A DNA stretch of 64,000 nucleotides. It comes from Whalleya microplaca. Taxonomy: Eukaryota; Ascomycota; Sordariomycetes; Xylariales; Xylariaceae. Below, piece by piece: positions 23,741 through 35,771 of the stretch; the first letter of the stretch is position 1, and every line of letters begins with the position of its first letter. The stretch spans positions 1 through 64,000 of the forward strand of contig MU385746.1 of the NCBI GenBank assembly GCA_022497155.1, given 5' to 3'. The position numbers and the translations under genes were made by a program. Under the pieces are notes generated by a model, which was not told the origin of the DNA, did no database searches, and saw nothing but the letters and a program-made list of their open reading frames with translations.

Positions 23741-24547
23741 TCAGACATCATCATGAGCCGACCTCGCGGCTTGAGCGCCCTTGAACGCGTGGAACATCTT
23801 TTTCCAATTTATCTTAAGTAGCTTCGCCTTGCCCCTCCATTCCCCATCGCATTCTTTACCAGACGGGTGAGCGCGATGAAACGGACACCAGAAGTGGTAG
23901 TGGTCCTGGGCGCTGACCCAGAGCGTAATCTTCTGGATGTCCAGCTCGTCCAGCAGCTTCAGAAAGTTTTGGAATTTGGGGGTGGTGACGATAAGGGGGG
24001 CCGTGATCTCCAAGGGCGTCCGCTTCCTCACAAGCTGCACGTCGTCGCAGTACATGTCATCGGCGAGGCCCCAGAAGTAGGATGAGGGAAAGCTGCTCCC
24101 GATCTCCAGATGTAGCTTCTGGAGGTTCCCGTGTTCGGCCATACCACGGAGCGCGACCCCATACGACTCGCCAAATGTCTGGATTTGGTCTCTCATCGAG
24201 AACTTGATGATCAAGTTCCGCACATGTACCCGAGGGGTTACTCTCGTCAGCGGCCCCGTCAAGAAGGGGTCCGCCGTGCCTTTGAGTTGAGTATTGTCAA
24301 GCAGCACCTCGTGGTAGAACATCGAGGCGGCCTCGGCGTACATCCTCTCGGACGTGAGAAACAGATGGAGGACATCCTTGTGAGGGGAGTCCCAGCCCAG
24401 GATCACCAGCTTTAAAATTTGGTCTCTAAGCTCAGGAGGAAGATCAAAGAAGCGAAAGGGCCGTTGCCAGAATTTCGATGGGTTGTTGTAAGTGGTCTGG
24501 GACTGCTTGGGCCGAAATGCGATGGATCGGCTGCTGAACTTGCCCAT
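23741..24547 (-). CDS. F-box-like fungal protein
   Basis: An intronless 268-residue frame. Residues about 33-52 read FFDLPPELRDQILKLVI. That is the 'LPpELrdqIl' opening of the short F-box-like motif common in large, fast-evolving families of filamentous ascomycetes, often followed by a structural record of bristling aromatic residues as here (HEVLLDNTQLKG, RVHVRNLIIKF). Known F-box proteins recruit targets to SCF ubiquitin ligases, but many fungal members with only this motif have no tested role. The C-terminus is basic (RGKAKLLKINWKKMFHAFKG). The start at 24547 (ATGGGCAAGTTC) is the only good ATG. No signal peptide or membrane segment. Confidence 0.7.
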   Translation of the reverse strand: MGKFSSRSIAFRPKQSQTTYNNPSKFWQRPFRFFDLPPELRDQILKLVILGWDSPHKDVLHLFLTSERMYAEAASMFYHEVLLDNTQLKGTADPFLTGPLTRVTPRVHVRNLIIKFSMRDQIQTFGESYGVALRGMAEHGNLQKLHLEIGSSFPSSYFWGLADDMYCDDVQLVRKRTPLEITAPLIVTTPKFQNFLKLLDELDIQKITLWVSAQDHYHFWCPFHRAHPSGKECDGEWRGKAKLLKINWKKMFHAFKGAQAARSAHDDV

Positions 24548-25172
24548 CGCCGGTAGATGCCTTATGTAAGAGCGTCTGACACCAGCGCAGATACTCTCAC
24601 CAAGACATCCAAGCAGAAATTCTCAGAAAGCAACCAAATATTCACAAATACGTGATATCCGGTTCCTGGATCTGATTACGACAGCAAAGTCGTTAGTTAC
24701 TAAGTACTTGAGGTATGTAAGTATGTAAGTACCTGTTTTTGCTGGGTTGTAGTAAGGAGATAAGGCGGTGTGGGGCTTCATTAGAGACCCGGGGGGCTTA
24801 AGGGGGGCTCAAGGGGCTGAAGCTTAGGTACGCAGAGGTACCCAAACAGCCCGAGGTAGGCGGAAGGTACCTGGATACGTACCTAATCTTTACTGTAACG
24901 GCCCCCACTTTGAAGCCCACTCCACTGTACCTTATGCACGTACGTGTCTGGATGTATTTGAAATGCACAAATGCACCGCGCTCCGTAGTCCGTGGGACCC
25001 ACACTTCCATACCCTCGGCGCTGAATGGTCGGCCGCTGCAATTCATCTGTGTCTTCTTCAACTCTCAACTTTCCACTTTGCGATGCCTTAGAGGGCAACG
25101 TTATCGCCCATTGCTTATTCCGATGCCTCCGATATAGCGCCACAAGCTCTACTGCTTCAGGCGCACCTGAAA
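24548..25172. other. Divergent promoter region
   Basis: About 625 bases between the divergent F-box-like gene and the GUP1 homologue; presumably holds both promoters. A direct repeat of 'gtatgtaagta' lies at about 24713-24732. No gene is seen. Confidence 0.5.
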
Positions 25173-27343
25173 ATGGGTGTCCTCTCTTTCTTTCGGGCCA
25201 CCTACGACCTCGACACCCTCGACACTCGCTTTACCATCTCATCTTCGACCCCCTACAAGACCGTCATCGAGGCGCGCGACGATGCAGCCGCGGTGGCAGC
25301 GGCAGCAAGCAAAGATGGGGCTTCTAAGCCGAACGGCTTGAACGGTTCAAACACCTCGAACGCTTCGAACACTTCGACTGGGCCGTCAAAATGGAACACG
25401 CCCGAGTTCTACCTCTACTACCTCTTCCTCGGCTGGGCCGTCCCCTCCATGTTCTGGGTAGCTTACCATGCCTCGAAACGTACGGCGTGCTCTGTCTTCA
25501 AGATTGCCAATGCTCAGTAGTCTGACTGCTCTCATAGCGACGCACCCCAATTACCCGAACTACGAGCGCTTCCTCGCCCCGGGATGGATTCCGGGTCGCA
25601 AGATAGTAAGCATTGATGGCCGACGGCTCGATCGTGATCTGCCACTAACGCCTACGAGGATACCTCGGATGCGCAATACCACACCTTCCGAGCCAACATA
25701 CCGGCAATGGCCGGTCTTCTCCTTTTTCATCCGCTTCTCCGTCGATTGTACAACTCGTTTGTATACCCGATCAAGTCCGCCGCCCAATCGTCGCGACCGA
25801 CCCTTGAAGAGGCCGATCAAAGACTCGAACAACGAGCTACCTTCGATTTCGGCTTTGCGATCATATATCTAATCGCCCTTCATGGAATCTCGGCTTTCAA
25901 GATCCTGATTATCTTATTCATTAACTATAAGCTTGCTACGACCCTGCCCAGGAAATCCATACCGGCTGTGTCATGGGTGTTCAATGTCGGCATGTTGTTT
26001 GCGAACGAGCTCTACAAGGGCTATAAACTCGGTGATATCGCTGCCTGGATATCCGGTCCAGGCGTCAACGGGTCACTGCTCGATTCAGAGTCTTCATTGG
26101 TGGCATGGGGTAAATTCCTTGACGGCTATGGGGGACTTATGGGCCGCTGGGAGATTCTCTTTAACATTACTGTCTTGCGCCTGATTAGCTTCAACCTAGA
26201 TTATTATTGGAGTCTCGACCGAAGACCTTACAGCCCTGTTGAGGTTAGTCCTTATTTACCCAGCTCTGTACTGCCATCACATTGTACTGATGGTCCCAAG
26301 AAGAAGCAACTTGACACCTCTGCTCTAAGTGAACGAGATCGCGTATCCGTTCCGGCACCAACCAAGGATTTCTCCTTCCGAAATTATGTGGCATACGCCA
26401 TATATGCTCCTTTGTATCTGACTGGTCCCATAATCACGTTCAACGACTTCATTTCTCAGCTCCGATATAAATCTGCGAGCATCGAAACCCCGCGCACGAT
26501 TCGCTACGCAGTCCGCTTTGCACTCACCCTGCTTTTCATGGAGGTTATCCTGCACTACGACTACGTGCAAGCCATCTCGAAAGCGACCCCGGCCTGGAAC
26601 ACATATACGCCAGCGCAGCTGACTGTGCTCAGCTACTTCAACCTACAGTTGATCTGGCTGAAACTACTCATACCATGGCGGCTATTCCGCCTCTGGGCCC
26701 TGATCGATGGCATCGACCCCCCTGAAAACATGATCCGCTGCATGAGCGACAACTGGAGCACGCTCGCCTTCTGGCGGAGCTGGCATCGCAGCTTCTACCG
26801 ATGGTCACTTCGGTACATATACGTGCCGCTGGGCGGCTCGAGCTTCCGAAGCCCGAAAGACGCGGCGAGATCCTTGCTGACTTACCTCCTCGTGTTCACA
26901 TTCGTGGCATTATGGCACGACATCCAGATGCGACTTCTAATATGGGGCTGGTTGGTGGTGTTTTTCATGTTGCCGGAGATGGCGGCGGGTCTCATGTTCC
27001 CCAAGCGAAAATGGGAGAGCAGGCCGACAACATACCGGATGCTTTGCTGTTTGGGTGCGGTGTTCAACGTCCTAATGATGATAACGGCGAACTTGGTTGG
27101 GTTTGCGGTCGGTGTAGAGGGATTGGAGAGTATCGTGGCTGGTATATTTAGGGAATTTTCTGGTCAGTGACCCGCCCCTCCCCCATCCACATACATCTTC
27201 GTATCCCAAAATAATACATCTGCTAACGTGCTGCAGGCTTCCTTTTCCTTGTAGTCGCCTGCACCGCTCTCTTCATGGCCGTGCAGATCATGTTCGAGAT
27301 CAGGGAGTCCGAGAAGAGACGAGGCATTAATCTGAAGTGTTGA
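25173..27343 (+). CDS. GUP1: MBOAT acyltransferase, Gup1 family
   Basis: A 661-residue multi-pass ER protein of the membrane-bound O-acyltransferase family. Yeast Gup1 remodels GPI-anchor lipids by re-acylating lyso-GPI with a C26 fatty acid. Four exons: 25173-25479, 25538-25605, 25659-27162, 27237-27343. All junctions are GT-AG and keep frame; introns 2 and 3 carry ctaac branch points. Recognised features are FRATYDLDTLDTRFTI at the N-terminus, a Ser/Asn/Thr-rich linker, SKWNTPEFYLYYLF, HPNYPNYERFLAPGWIPGRK, HPLLRRLYNSF, then FWRSWHRSFYRW and the MBOAT active-site His in VALWHDIQMRLLIWGW (about residue 575). The last exon adds a final membrane helix and a basic tail. Length is close to yeast Gup1. 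The gene appears intact, and I am confident of the family; whether it is the Gup1 or the paralogous Gup2 type is less certain. Confidence 0.93.
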
Positions 27344-28116
27344 TTGCCACACCTCCTTTTGCGTCGAACGCGAGCTGCTTTTTCAGGGGCAGCCCTTAAT
27401 GATGTATAAAGTATGTCTGTATTTGTATCGTTTTATCGTGCATTCACCAGCTGGTTGCTTCGATCTGTATATAATAAAGCACTGTATGATAACACGACGA
27501 CGTCTATTTTCTGATCGTGGAAAGCTGCTCTTGTGGTGACGGTCCATCCCCGAGACGATATTGCCAAGACGGCATCATCCGACTTACACCTCGCTCTCGC
27601 TTTCGCGTAGAGTTTTACATCTAAAAAAATTCTTGCATCATAAAACTTTTACATTTTGATGGTTATTTGAAGATAATAATTTAGTAAGTGGCATCGCCGG
27701 GAACCCGAGACCCTCATCGCAACATTATCTTTAGTAACTTCAGCCCCCAAACTACAAACTTTTCACTCTTAGCCACTTCATCACGGGCTTGCCTGCATGA
27801 TCGATGGAATTGTTACTTGTCAACGGATCTCGAAGTTATGTGATGGAATTACCTAATTACTCTACGGAGTATGGACATCAGCTTCGACTCGGTATATGGC
27901 GAGGCCGGACCTTCATATTCCTGCCACTTGCGGATCAACAACCTCGACGACGGCGTCACCCGCAAATGAAAATCCGTGGATTTCTAGGGTTTATTTAAGC
28001 TTAAGATCACGCCGCCTCTACGATCGCATCTACGATAGCCAAGACCAGCTGGGAAAGCAGCAGTATAAGTACTCCCTCTTCCCCCTTCCTCCTTACTTGA
28101 CTTTGTGTATACCGGA
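27344..28116. other. Intergenic
   Basis: 770 bases holding the GUP1 3' end (a poly(A)-signal-like tataataaagc at about 27468-27478) and the promoter of the small secreted protein. No gene is supported. Confidence 0.5.
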
Positions 28117-28734
28117 ATGCAGCTGTCTACTGCGCTCTTGCTAGCCCTCGGGGCAGCCAACGCCTACGCGAACGTGATTCAACGGACGCCGGCCGGCGTG
28201 GAGAAGCGCCAGCCGGAACAGGAGTGGGACTTCACTCCGGAGCAAGGCCGATGCGTAAGTCACCCACTCACGTCCGTATCTTGACATGCCTATCTATCCA
28301 GGACACCTGCCCACCTACCTGACTTCCTTCTTTTTTGTTATTATCTGTCCGTCCGTCAGCGTAAACTAAAATATCGTCCCAGATCAACTGCATAGCGGCC
28401 TGCGAGGCGAGCTACACGGACCGGGTGCGGAAGGACGAGGTGCATGCTCCGATGTGGATCGGGAAGTGAGTTTCACCCATCAACCTATCTCTCTACCTAC
28501 CTACCTACCTACCTTCTTCTGTACCTCCCTACATTGGGGGAAAGGGGAGTGGGTGGATATCAGAAGACTATTCGTACATAGGCTAACAAACAAAATCTAT
28601 GTAGGTGTTTCGAAGACTGCGAGAGAAAGGGAACCTGCTACGGCCTCACCGTAGACGAGTACCTCGAGATGTTCGGCTGGAACTGGGCGCCTCCCGCCGC
28701 GCGCGATGCTGCGCGGGCCGCGGCCTGGGGGTAG
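28117..28734 (+). CDS. Small Cys-rich secreted protein, effector-like
   Basis: Only visible after splicing. Exons 28117-28254, 28383-28465 and 28605-28734 give 116 residues; donors are GTAAGT and GTGAGT, acceptors cccag and tgtag. The N-terminus is a clear signal peptide (MQLSTALLLALGAANAYA), followed by a short pro-region ending in a Kex2-type KR site (GVEKR, about residue 30). The mature part has six Cys in a spaced pattern (GRC-INC-AAC then GKCFEDC and GTCYG), so three disulfides are possible. It ends with an Ala-rich helix (PPAARDAARAAAWG). Size, secretion signal, Kex2 site and Cys content are those of fungal effector or secreted peptide candidates. I do not recognise the family. Intron 2 contains a (CTAC)n microsatellite at about 28492-28514. 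Confidence 0.8.
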
Positions 28735-29945
28735 GTTGACTGTGGGCAAGTGACCAAGCAACGCCGGTTTGGACTGGATGTGGTTTCTTGGGTATATTTG
28801 TATGTCTGGAAGTTTCGATGGTACAGGGGGTTGGCTGATGGTGTATGTCTGTAGATAGTTGATAAGTGTATTACCATGGCTACTGTAACGAAGCCGTTAC
28901 CACAGGTCTTGATTTGATATAACAAAAGGCGTGAAAGGTAAAATACTTAGATTGATCGCTGGCTAGCAAGGAGAGACTATCTAAGGGACGGCGAAATACC
29001 GTCTTTTATATCTGAATAGCTTCTTAGTAAATGGAACTTGGTTGCCAAGCCACTAAGGGCCTTGGCAATCATTTGGTTGCCAAGCCATTATCCCTTGGCA
29101 ATCACTTGGTTGCCAAGCCATTATCCCTTGGCAACCATAAATCACGTGGTAGCTGGTTGCGGGGATATTCAGGAATGGGTGGTTGTAACAGCTACCCCTT
29201 AGATATCTTCGAAGTCAATTGGGCGTTAGTTGGTTCAGCTGGGGGTAGTTCGGCTTTTCTGGATAGACTTGGAAATGAAAGTGTGAAAATAGATATGCAT
29301 GATACCTAGTAGTCCAGTGGAATATTCGTCAGTAATATCTTAAAGACGTGCCAGGAGATGCAAGGCGTTATCACTGACCGTGAAATAGTCTGCTACTGTA
29401 AGAGAGTTTAACGTATTGTGAAAAAGGGGCGCCGTTACACGGCCTTAGCTCATCCGTTGAAAACTCGAAGCCAAGGGCAGCATTGAGCATCGTGTTACTT
29501 CAGATACTATTTCTCCATCGTGACACAGCTCACAATGTGCAAAAATGTCGGCGCCGGCTTGCAATTCAGACGGATAACGAATGTGAGCCTCATTCTCATG
29601 GCCAGGAACCACAAGCGTTACGTCCTAGGCAGATGTACTAAGCTGTTTAGGTACACGAACCGACAATGATAGCCCACGAACTTCCAGAACAAGTCATCAA
29701 AGGAAAATCAGAAAATCAATGTAGCCGATGTATCACCAACCACCCCGAGAACCCTCCATGTGTACGCCAGTGCAAAGTCAGATAAAGCCATCAAGGCAGG
29801 AGACATGAATGAGACGCTAATATATGAGGGTGTAGAGCAACGAATGATTCCCAAAGTAGGCTGTAAAAACGGACGAGTCAGAGTCTTACTCTGTGGAGAG
29901 TGTCCGTCACCCCTAGAGCACAGAATTTTTCCACGCTTGAGGTGT
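28735..29945. other. Intergenic with a hairpin repeat
   Basis: 1.2 kb between the secreted-protein gene and the aquaporin. Apart from the repeat at 29041-29136 nothing is supported; the open frame 29031-29309 just runs through the repeat. Confidence 0.5.
29041..29136. repeat. Three tandem hairpin units (TTGCCAAG...CTTGGCAA)
   Basis: Three head-to-tail units start at 29041, 29076 and 29109 (spacing 35 and 33). Each is an inverted repeat: TTGCCAAG, a loop of about 10 bases (ccattatccc in two units), then CTTGGCAA. Stems are 8 bp and perfect. The role is unknown; it could be a minisatellite or a cis element in the 3' flank of the aquaporin gene. Confidence 0.8.
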
Positions 29946-31437
29946 CTAGGCGTGTCCAGCTTCCAAGCTAGGACCATCGCCATACGAACGAATGGCAGTG
30001 CTACCTCTACTAAGCGGGGGAGCGCGGTGGCCACCGTTGGTGGTGCTCGTCGCCGTGCCGCCCGACATGGCGCGCTGGAGGGCAGCACTCTCGTGCGCCT
30101 CGGCCTCGCCCTTGTCCTCGATGGTGTTCATCTTGCTGATCACCGAGCGGTTGCCATCCGTATCGCCGGAGTGGTCCTGCTCGGGGTTGACCGTCTCGTA
30201 CTCGAGGGCCTTGATCGCTATGTAGAAGGCGGAGGCGAGGAGGGACCCTAGTAAGGGCCCAACCCAGTAGATCCAGTGGTAGGTTTCGAATTTGGCTAGG
30301 ACGACGTTGGGCCCGAAGGACCGCGCTGGGTTGAGGCTGCCGCCGGTGTAGTATACGCCCCTATAGAGTTGTACGAGTTAGTTCTGGATAGGAAACGGGT
30401 CAAAGGGATGTATGAATGATTGGGGATGTAGAAGAGTGGGGGTAATACATTAATTCGGCGATAAATAGCGACAAGCCTATGCCGATAGGGGCAATGAAAG
30501 TGGCCCTGTGTTTCTCAGCAGCCAGCATGAAAATGGTAAATACCAGCTGGGCCGTAAGGAACATCTAATGCACGTTCAGGAGTCAGCAATCACTCTATTC
30601 GTTGGTTTCAGGGGTCCTCATTCGGCATGTTTAAGAGCGAATCAACGGTCCGGGAGTAAGTTGCTCAATGCGAAAACGAATGACTTCAGATACTGACCTC
30701 AATAAAGAGACCCTGGACGACAGAGGTACCGCCACCAAGGGAGGTTCCGACGGTGAGGCTGCCGGGTTGAATGCCCAGTATCACGGCGGATGCAGCGATC
30801 CCACCAGCAATCTGACTGATGATGACCAAAACGCCACGAAGGTATCCGACAGCGCCGACGATCATCATCCCGACAGTAACGGCGGGGTTGAATAGGCCGC
30901 CACTGATACGGAAGAACACCCAAGCGTTGACGGCAAGGCTCATGCCAAAGCACAAACTGATGAAGAGCAGCTTGGCCGGGTTGGCAGCGAGATCCGTCGG
31001 CCTGTATACAAACCTGAGTTAGTAGATGCCTCTTTCATGTTGCTGATCCTTCAGTCCTGTCTCGAGTGTTCTAGCTACACTGGATTTCTGAAAGTGTTGA
31101 TGTGACTCCTATGACAGGCTGAAATAGAGAGTAAAGGGCTCTACAATACGTACTGGCCTTGCTGTGGTGCCTGGTTGACAGCATTGGTGCCCCCTAAAGC
31201 AAACAAGAGAAACATGAACGTGCCAGCAAATTCGCTGGCCACGGCTATAACATGGTTCTTAACAGTCAATGGCAGAAAGTTGAGGAGCTTGACCCGATGC
31301 TCTTCAACAGACTGGGCAACACTTGGCATCCGGTTTCCCATGGTAGGGCGCCGTAGGTAGCTCGGGCGTCGAACCTTGGGAGGGGTCGGTTTCTCCCAGG
31401 GCTTGCGGACGCTGCCACTGATCTGGGCTGACTCCAT
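29946..31437 (-). CDS. Aquaporin / aquaglyceroporin (MIP family)
   Basis: A 372-residue membrane channel for water and possibly glycerol. Four exons on the minus strand: 31154-31437, 30698-31001, 30449-30564 and 29946-30360; all junctions are GT-AG and keep frame. The N-terminal cytosolic tail is about 65 residues. Both half-helix NPA boxes are canonical: [12 protein letters not shown] (about residue 125) and [13 protein letters not shown] (about residue 238). The C-terminal tail (about 95 residues) is hydrophilic, with a Thr/Gly-rich part. The spacing and the classical NPA boxes, without the NPx variants of Fps1-like channels, suggest an orthodox-aquaporin type as in many filamentous fungi. 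Selectivity cannot be told without alignment of the ar/R residues. Three introns of 152, 133 and 88 bases interrupt it. Confidence 0.93.
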
Positions 31438-34400
31438 ATTGGCGGACTACCGAATTGTCGTACTGTACTGTACCTGTGATCTAGGTAAAGGTTTAGAGGA
31501 TGAAGAAAAGCGTAAAGATCAACCCTGCCGAATTGAGAAATCGAGAATTCAGAGTAACTTATTATTCTGGCAACGGACCAGTGCTTGCGGTATATTTGTA
31601 GGAATACTACCCTCCATCTAGATTCCTCCATAATGGCGGCCGAGCTAGCGACCTGGGTGACGATGTTGCCACGATGAAGCTAGAGATATGTGTGCAACGA
31701 CATGATCTGATCTATGGTACAATAGGTCGTAACAACAATGCATTCTCGTTTTCTGTCGATCGTTGTCGCAACGACCGGACAATATCATTCACGGGCTGTC
31801 CTCCGGCGGCAATAGGGTTGCGCTTTACTCAACTACAGTCATGGGGCTTGGTTGACTCTGCACTCACCGGAGCGAATTTTCCGGACTCTCAGACCGGTAT
31901 CAATGTGTTCCTACGTACGGATCATCTTGATCGTGTCGCGCCAAGATTTCATAGGTAGTACATGCGCCCGGTTCTCGACGATCATTCGGAATTCAGACGG
32001 CAATGGTGGTATTGACTGAGATAATGACGACGGCGTTGCGGGGAATGCATATGGTGCAACCACCTCCAAGTATATGTGATTGAGGTAATATTCGATCAAT
32101 AAAGAAGGAGCATGGCATTGCTTTGGAGGGTTATCGGTGGTCCGTAGTCAAAATGTAAGATACCTCTTCAGTCGATATCCGCGATCGACTGTTGAGCTGT
32201 AACCGCCTTGCACAGGGAATCCATGGCGTTGGAACCTGCAGATAGGAGAGGCTCTCAGCTGCTCGATTGTTTTACCTGGTCATCTGTTGAGAGTCTCTGC
32301 TGATTGGAAGCAAATCCAAAATGCATAAATCCTTCGGGTATCAATGCATATGCATGATACTACCGAGATATTCGCCTCGAGATCATGTACTTTTACGAGA
32401 CTTGGGTGCATCAGTTGAGCATTTATCGCAGACAATCGGTATTACGTGATGTTCTGTTGTGTATATATAGATATCGAAGCCCAATCAATCTCACCCCGCA
32501 TATTAAGAAGGATGAACCTAGATCTTTGAAACGGTATCTGAGCCTCACACATACGACCGGCCTGATATATGTCGCCACTATCAGTGTCAGCCCCTCTTGG
32601 TGGCCAACTCCTAGGCAGAATCCTACATTTGCCTCCATTCTACAACTAATTAAGATGCTCGAAATTCTTAGCGTCTTTGAATACTAAAGTAAATAAACAA
32701 GGAATATATGTAACTATGCCGTGAACAGGTCACCAACCGGCCAGATCGTTCGATTCAAAGCTACAGCGAGTGCTTATAGGCCTGAAATTTCTTGACACAC
32801 GTCTCATAATTGTTGAGACAAGCCGCTTGAAGTAATTTTGGGAATCACAACACCGGAAAACAGCGGCCAGGATATTTCACTGTATCGCCGATTGTGTTGA
32901 CTGGAGAACTATTGTTGTTCTAGAGGCATGAAGTAGGTAGCACAACACCTGCCTCTACTAAATCATGGAGTGATTAAGTACGACCAAACATGCAGACATC
33001 ACATTTCCATCTTGCAGCAAATTCGATATCACGCATTCCAGGGTCATTCACATGAGAAAGGTGGCAAGTGAAGACTTCACATGCCTGAAAGAATAGAATT
33101 AGAAACAAGATACTTTATACATGTTTTAAAACTTCCATGTACATATATAACTTAAAGCAATGAGAAGTTTGCCGGGGCAAAGGTTGAAGATTCCAATAGT
33201 AGGATGCCACCATCTCTGATCGAAGTGCTCAGAAGCGATGCTGGAATATCTAGACTGGGATTAAATCCAGCTAAATGGACATGGGTGCGTATCTCTACGA
33301 TGTAATTGACCTAGGGTGGGAACACCACTTGCTATCTGATATGAGACTTGAGAACGAGAGTGCAACCGGTAAGTCAAAAGGATCGCCTCTGCTGTGCTCA
33401 CAAATTGTGTAGTACTAATGTAAATTGACGTGAATGCAATTTGTTCCTATGTTTAGGTCCGGAAGAGAAACAGACTTAATACGACGGGATGGAATAGTGC
33501 TTAGTCTAGACTACCTACCTGTGTCTATTATTGACGAGCTACTCTACAACTTCATTGATGTTGAATTATGAGGCGACTAGTAATTATGGTGGCTGGATAA
33601 AGTCCCACACCTGTTGCTCTATACGTAGGGCATTGCCTTACATAGACTCTAGTGATGGCACTTGATGGTGACTACTGTGATACTCATAATATGCGCCTAT
33701 TCGACAATGTGCACGCTCGATAAAGTGACATAATATCATCTCACCCTCGCAAAACTATCTTAACGTGACTAAACTTATATAGGTAGCTCCACGTCAGAGG
33801 GGCAAACAAATATCAGAAACCAGGGTTATGGGTGCCGCCACTTAGAGTTGTAACGTGATTCTGTTGCCCAAATATACTAGATACTAACTTCCAGCGACAT
33901 TGACTGTAAACATGAGCGTTATAATCACGATCAGCTGAGACTAATATAATATGATTTGAAACCCTTATTTTATTTTTAAGTCCACTAAATGATGTCCTCG
34001 TAGATGAGTTCAAAGGTGTCAATGTACATAATATTTTACCCCAGCTAAAAGTGGCCACAGTATAAGTATACTGCCTATTGGTCTTAAAAGGCTTCTAGGT
34101 TTGGAGTACGAACTGTTTTCAGCTCCCTGAATTGCTGTTTCTTTCTTCGAAAAGCCATAAAAGTCTTCAGCTGTTGAAGTACCAAGTCTTTTCCCTTTAT
34201 ATTACAACTTCAAGGAACGCTATTTTAACCTGAAGATGCCTATATCATGCTACCCTTTACTCGTGTAAAGTCCTAACTCCTAAGCCCATGTACAGATAGG
34301 TATTTACAGCTTATAGTCACACCTTCGCAGACTGTACCTAGACTCTTATTTAGTTTACTTAGTGCTAGCAGTAGTTTTAATTACATGAGAGGCTTATGTA

Positions 34401-35771
34401 GACTTATTGAGAATAATTTGTGAGGTCTTGTCCATCAATAGCATGAAAAGCTTTTGGGGCGGACTATAAAGTGGCTACTGCCTGTATCACGAAGTACCGA
34501 GATTCTAGAACCTTCAAAGACTCAATACAGCCCTACGTATGTAGAAAGGAATATACGTTATTATTTGAATGCCATACTATCTGTCGTGGCTTATAAATTC
34601 GGGTGGGTGGGAAGGATTAATCATCCTTTTTACACTCGTAGCTAATGAACTTTGCTTTAGGTTCGGAAATTATAGAAACTCGAGACATTATTTTCCTAGC
34701 TCGTAAGTTATATCGCATATTGGCAGAATTTCACACACGAGGAGCTGATAGAATGAAGAGTGTACTGTTATTTTGCTTTATGATATGATGCTAAATCAAT
34801 CCGACTACATTTCCATATTCCTGGCAAGCTGAAGGCCCTTTTGCAAGCGGCGCTACGTACTATCCTTGTCTATCAACCATGTCCTTTACGGCAGACTGGT
34901 CTCTAAATATTGGAGTCGTGCGGTTTGTGAAGATCAGCACACAGTACAGTACAAGTCAACTCCGTACCGCCACGTAGACCGTCTGACTCGAGTAAAGAGC
35001 GGATATTCAACATAGACATATTCACTGCCTTAGTAATCTGAGCAAATGCACAGATGACGGCGGCAATAATTTTCTGTTGTGCACCTTTCTAGTAACTAAG
35101 CTAAGGAGTATCCGAGGCATTTCTTAGGAATCTGGACCTAGAGCCATAGAAATCAGAGTAGCAACCAGCCTGATTGCTGGCCTTAGCTTGGTTAGTATAC
35201 CTGGCATAAAAGGACATTCATGGCATGAGCTTGATCAGGCTGAAGCGTATACTTTGAGTGATTTTGACTAGGCGGGACAGATCATCGAACTCACGCCTCC
35301 ATGGGAGACCATTGAAACAGAGAAGTGTTGATGTGGTGTAGTTTGAATGGCATATCGATGTGTACACGTAATAATGGTACAATATGGCTGCATGTGGTGT
35401 TCTCACTGGCTATTGTTCGCCCTGCAAGGCAGGATTAAGGAGGAGTGTAACCGCAGGTAGGAAAATACATTCGATTGGTTGGATGTTACTTATGGAATCC
35501 ATGTTCTCCCTTAAAGAAAAATAAAGTGGGTAGATATGAAGATCCCATGTATTTGTCACATTGTTGGTTGTACTCGGACGCTTTTATTACCTAAGGTGGC
35601 TTTGACATGTTCGTTTGTCGAAAGCCAAGCTATCTGCCACGAGCAGACAGTGGCAGTTGATTGATGCGTCTTACCTCTCAAATTCCTGCGTTTTCTTCTT
35701 CCTCCCAAATTACGACATTGCCTAGGTTCAATTACTACGCCGTAGTTCACTCTACATCTGCTCTCTTAATC
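31438..35771. other. 4.3-kb gene desert
   Basis: No open frame here has recognisable content, and none is longer than about 120 codons except an antisense frame overlapping the aquaporin start. No repeat with clear ends was found. Composition is AT-leaning but without the RIP look of the first 11 kb. It may hold old unrecognisable relics or long untranslated RNAs; I see nothing to support either. Confidence 0.5.

Noticed and set aside
29031..29309. 92-codon plus-strand frame through the hairpin repeat
   Set aside because: No signal or motif; the frame only exists because the repeat lacks stops.
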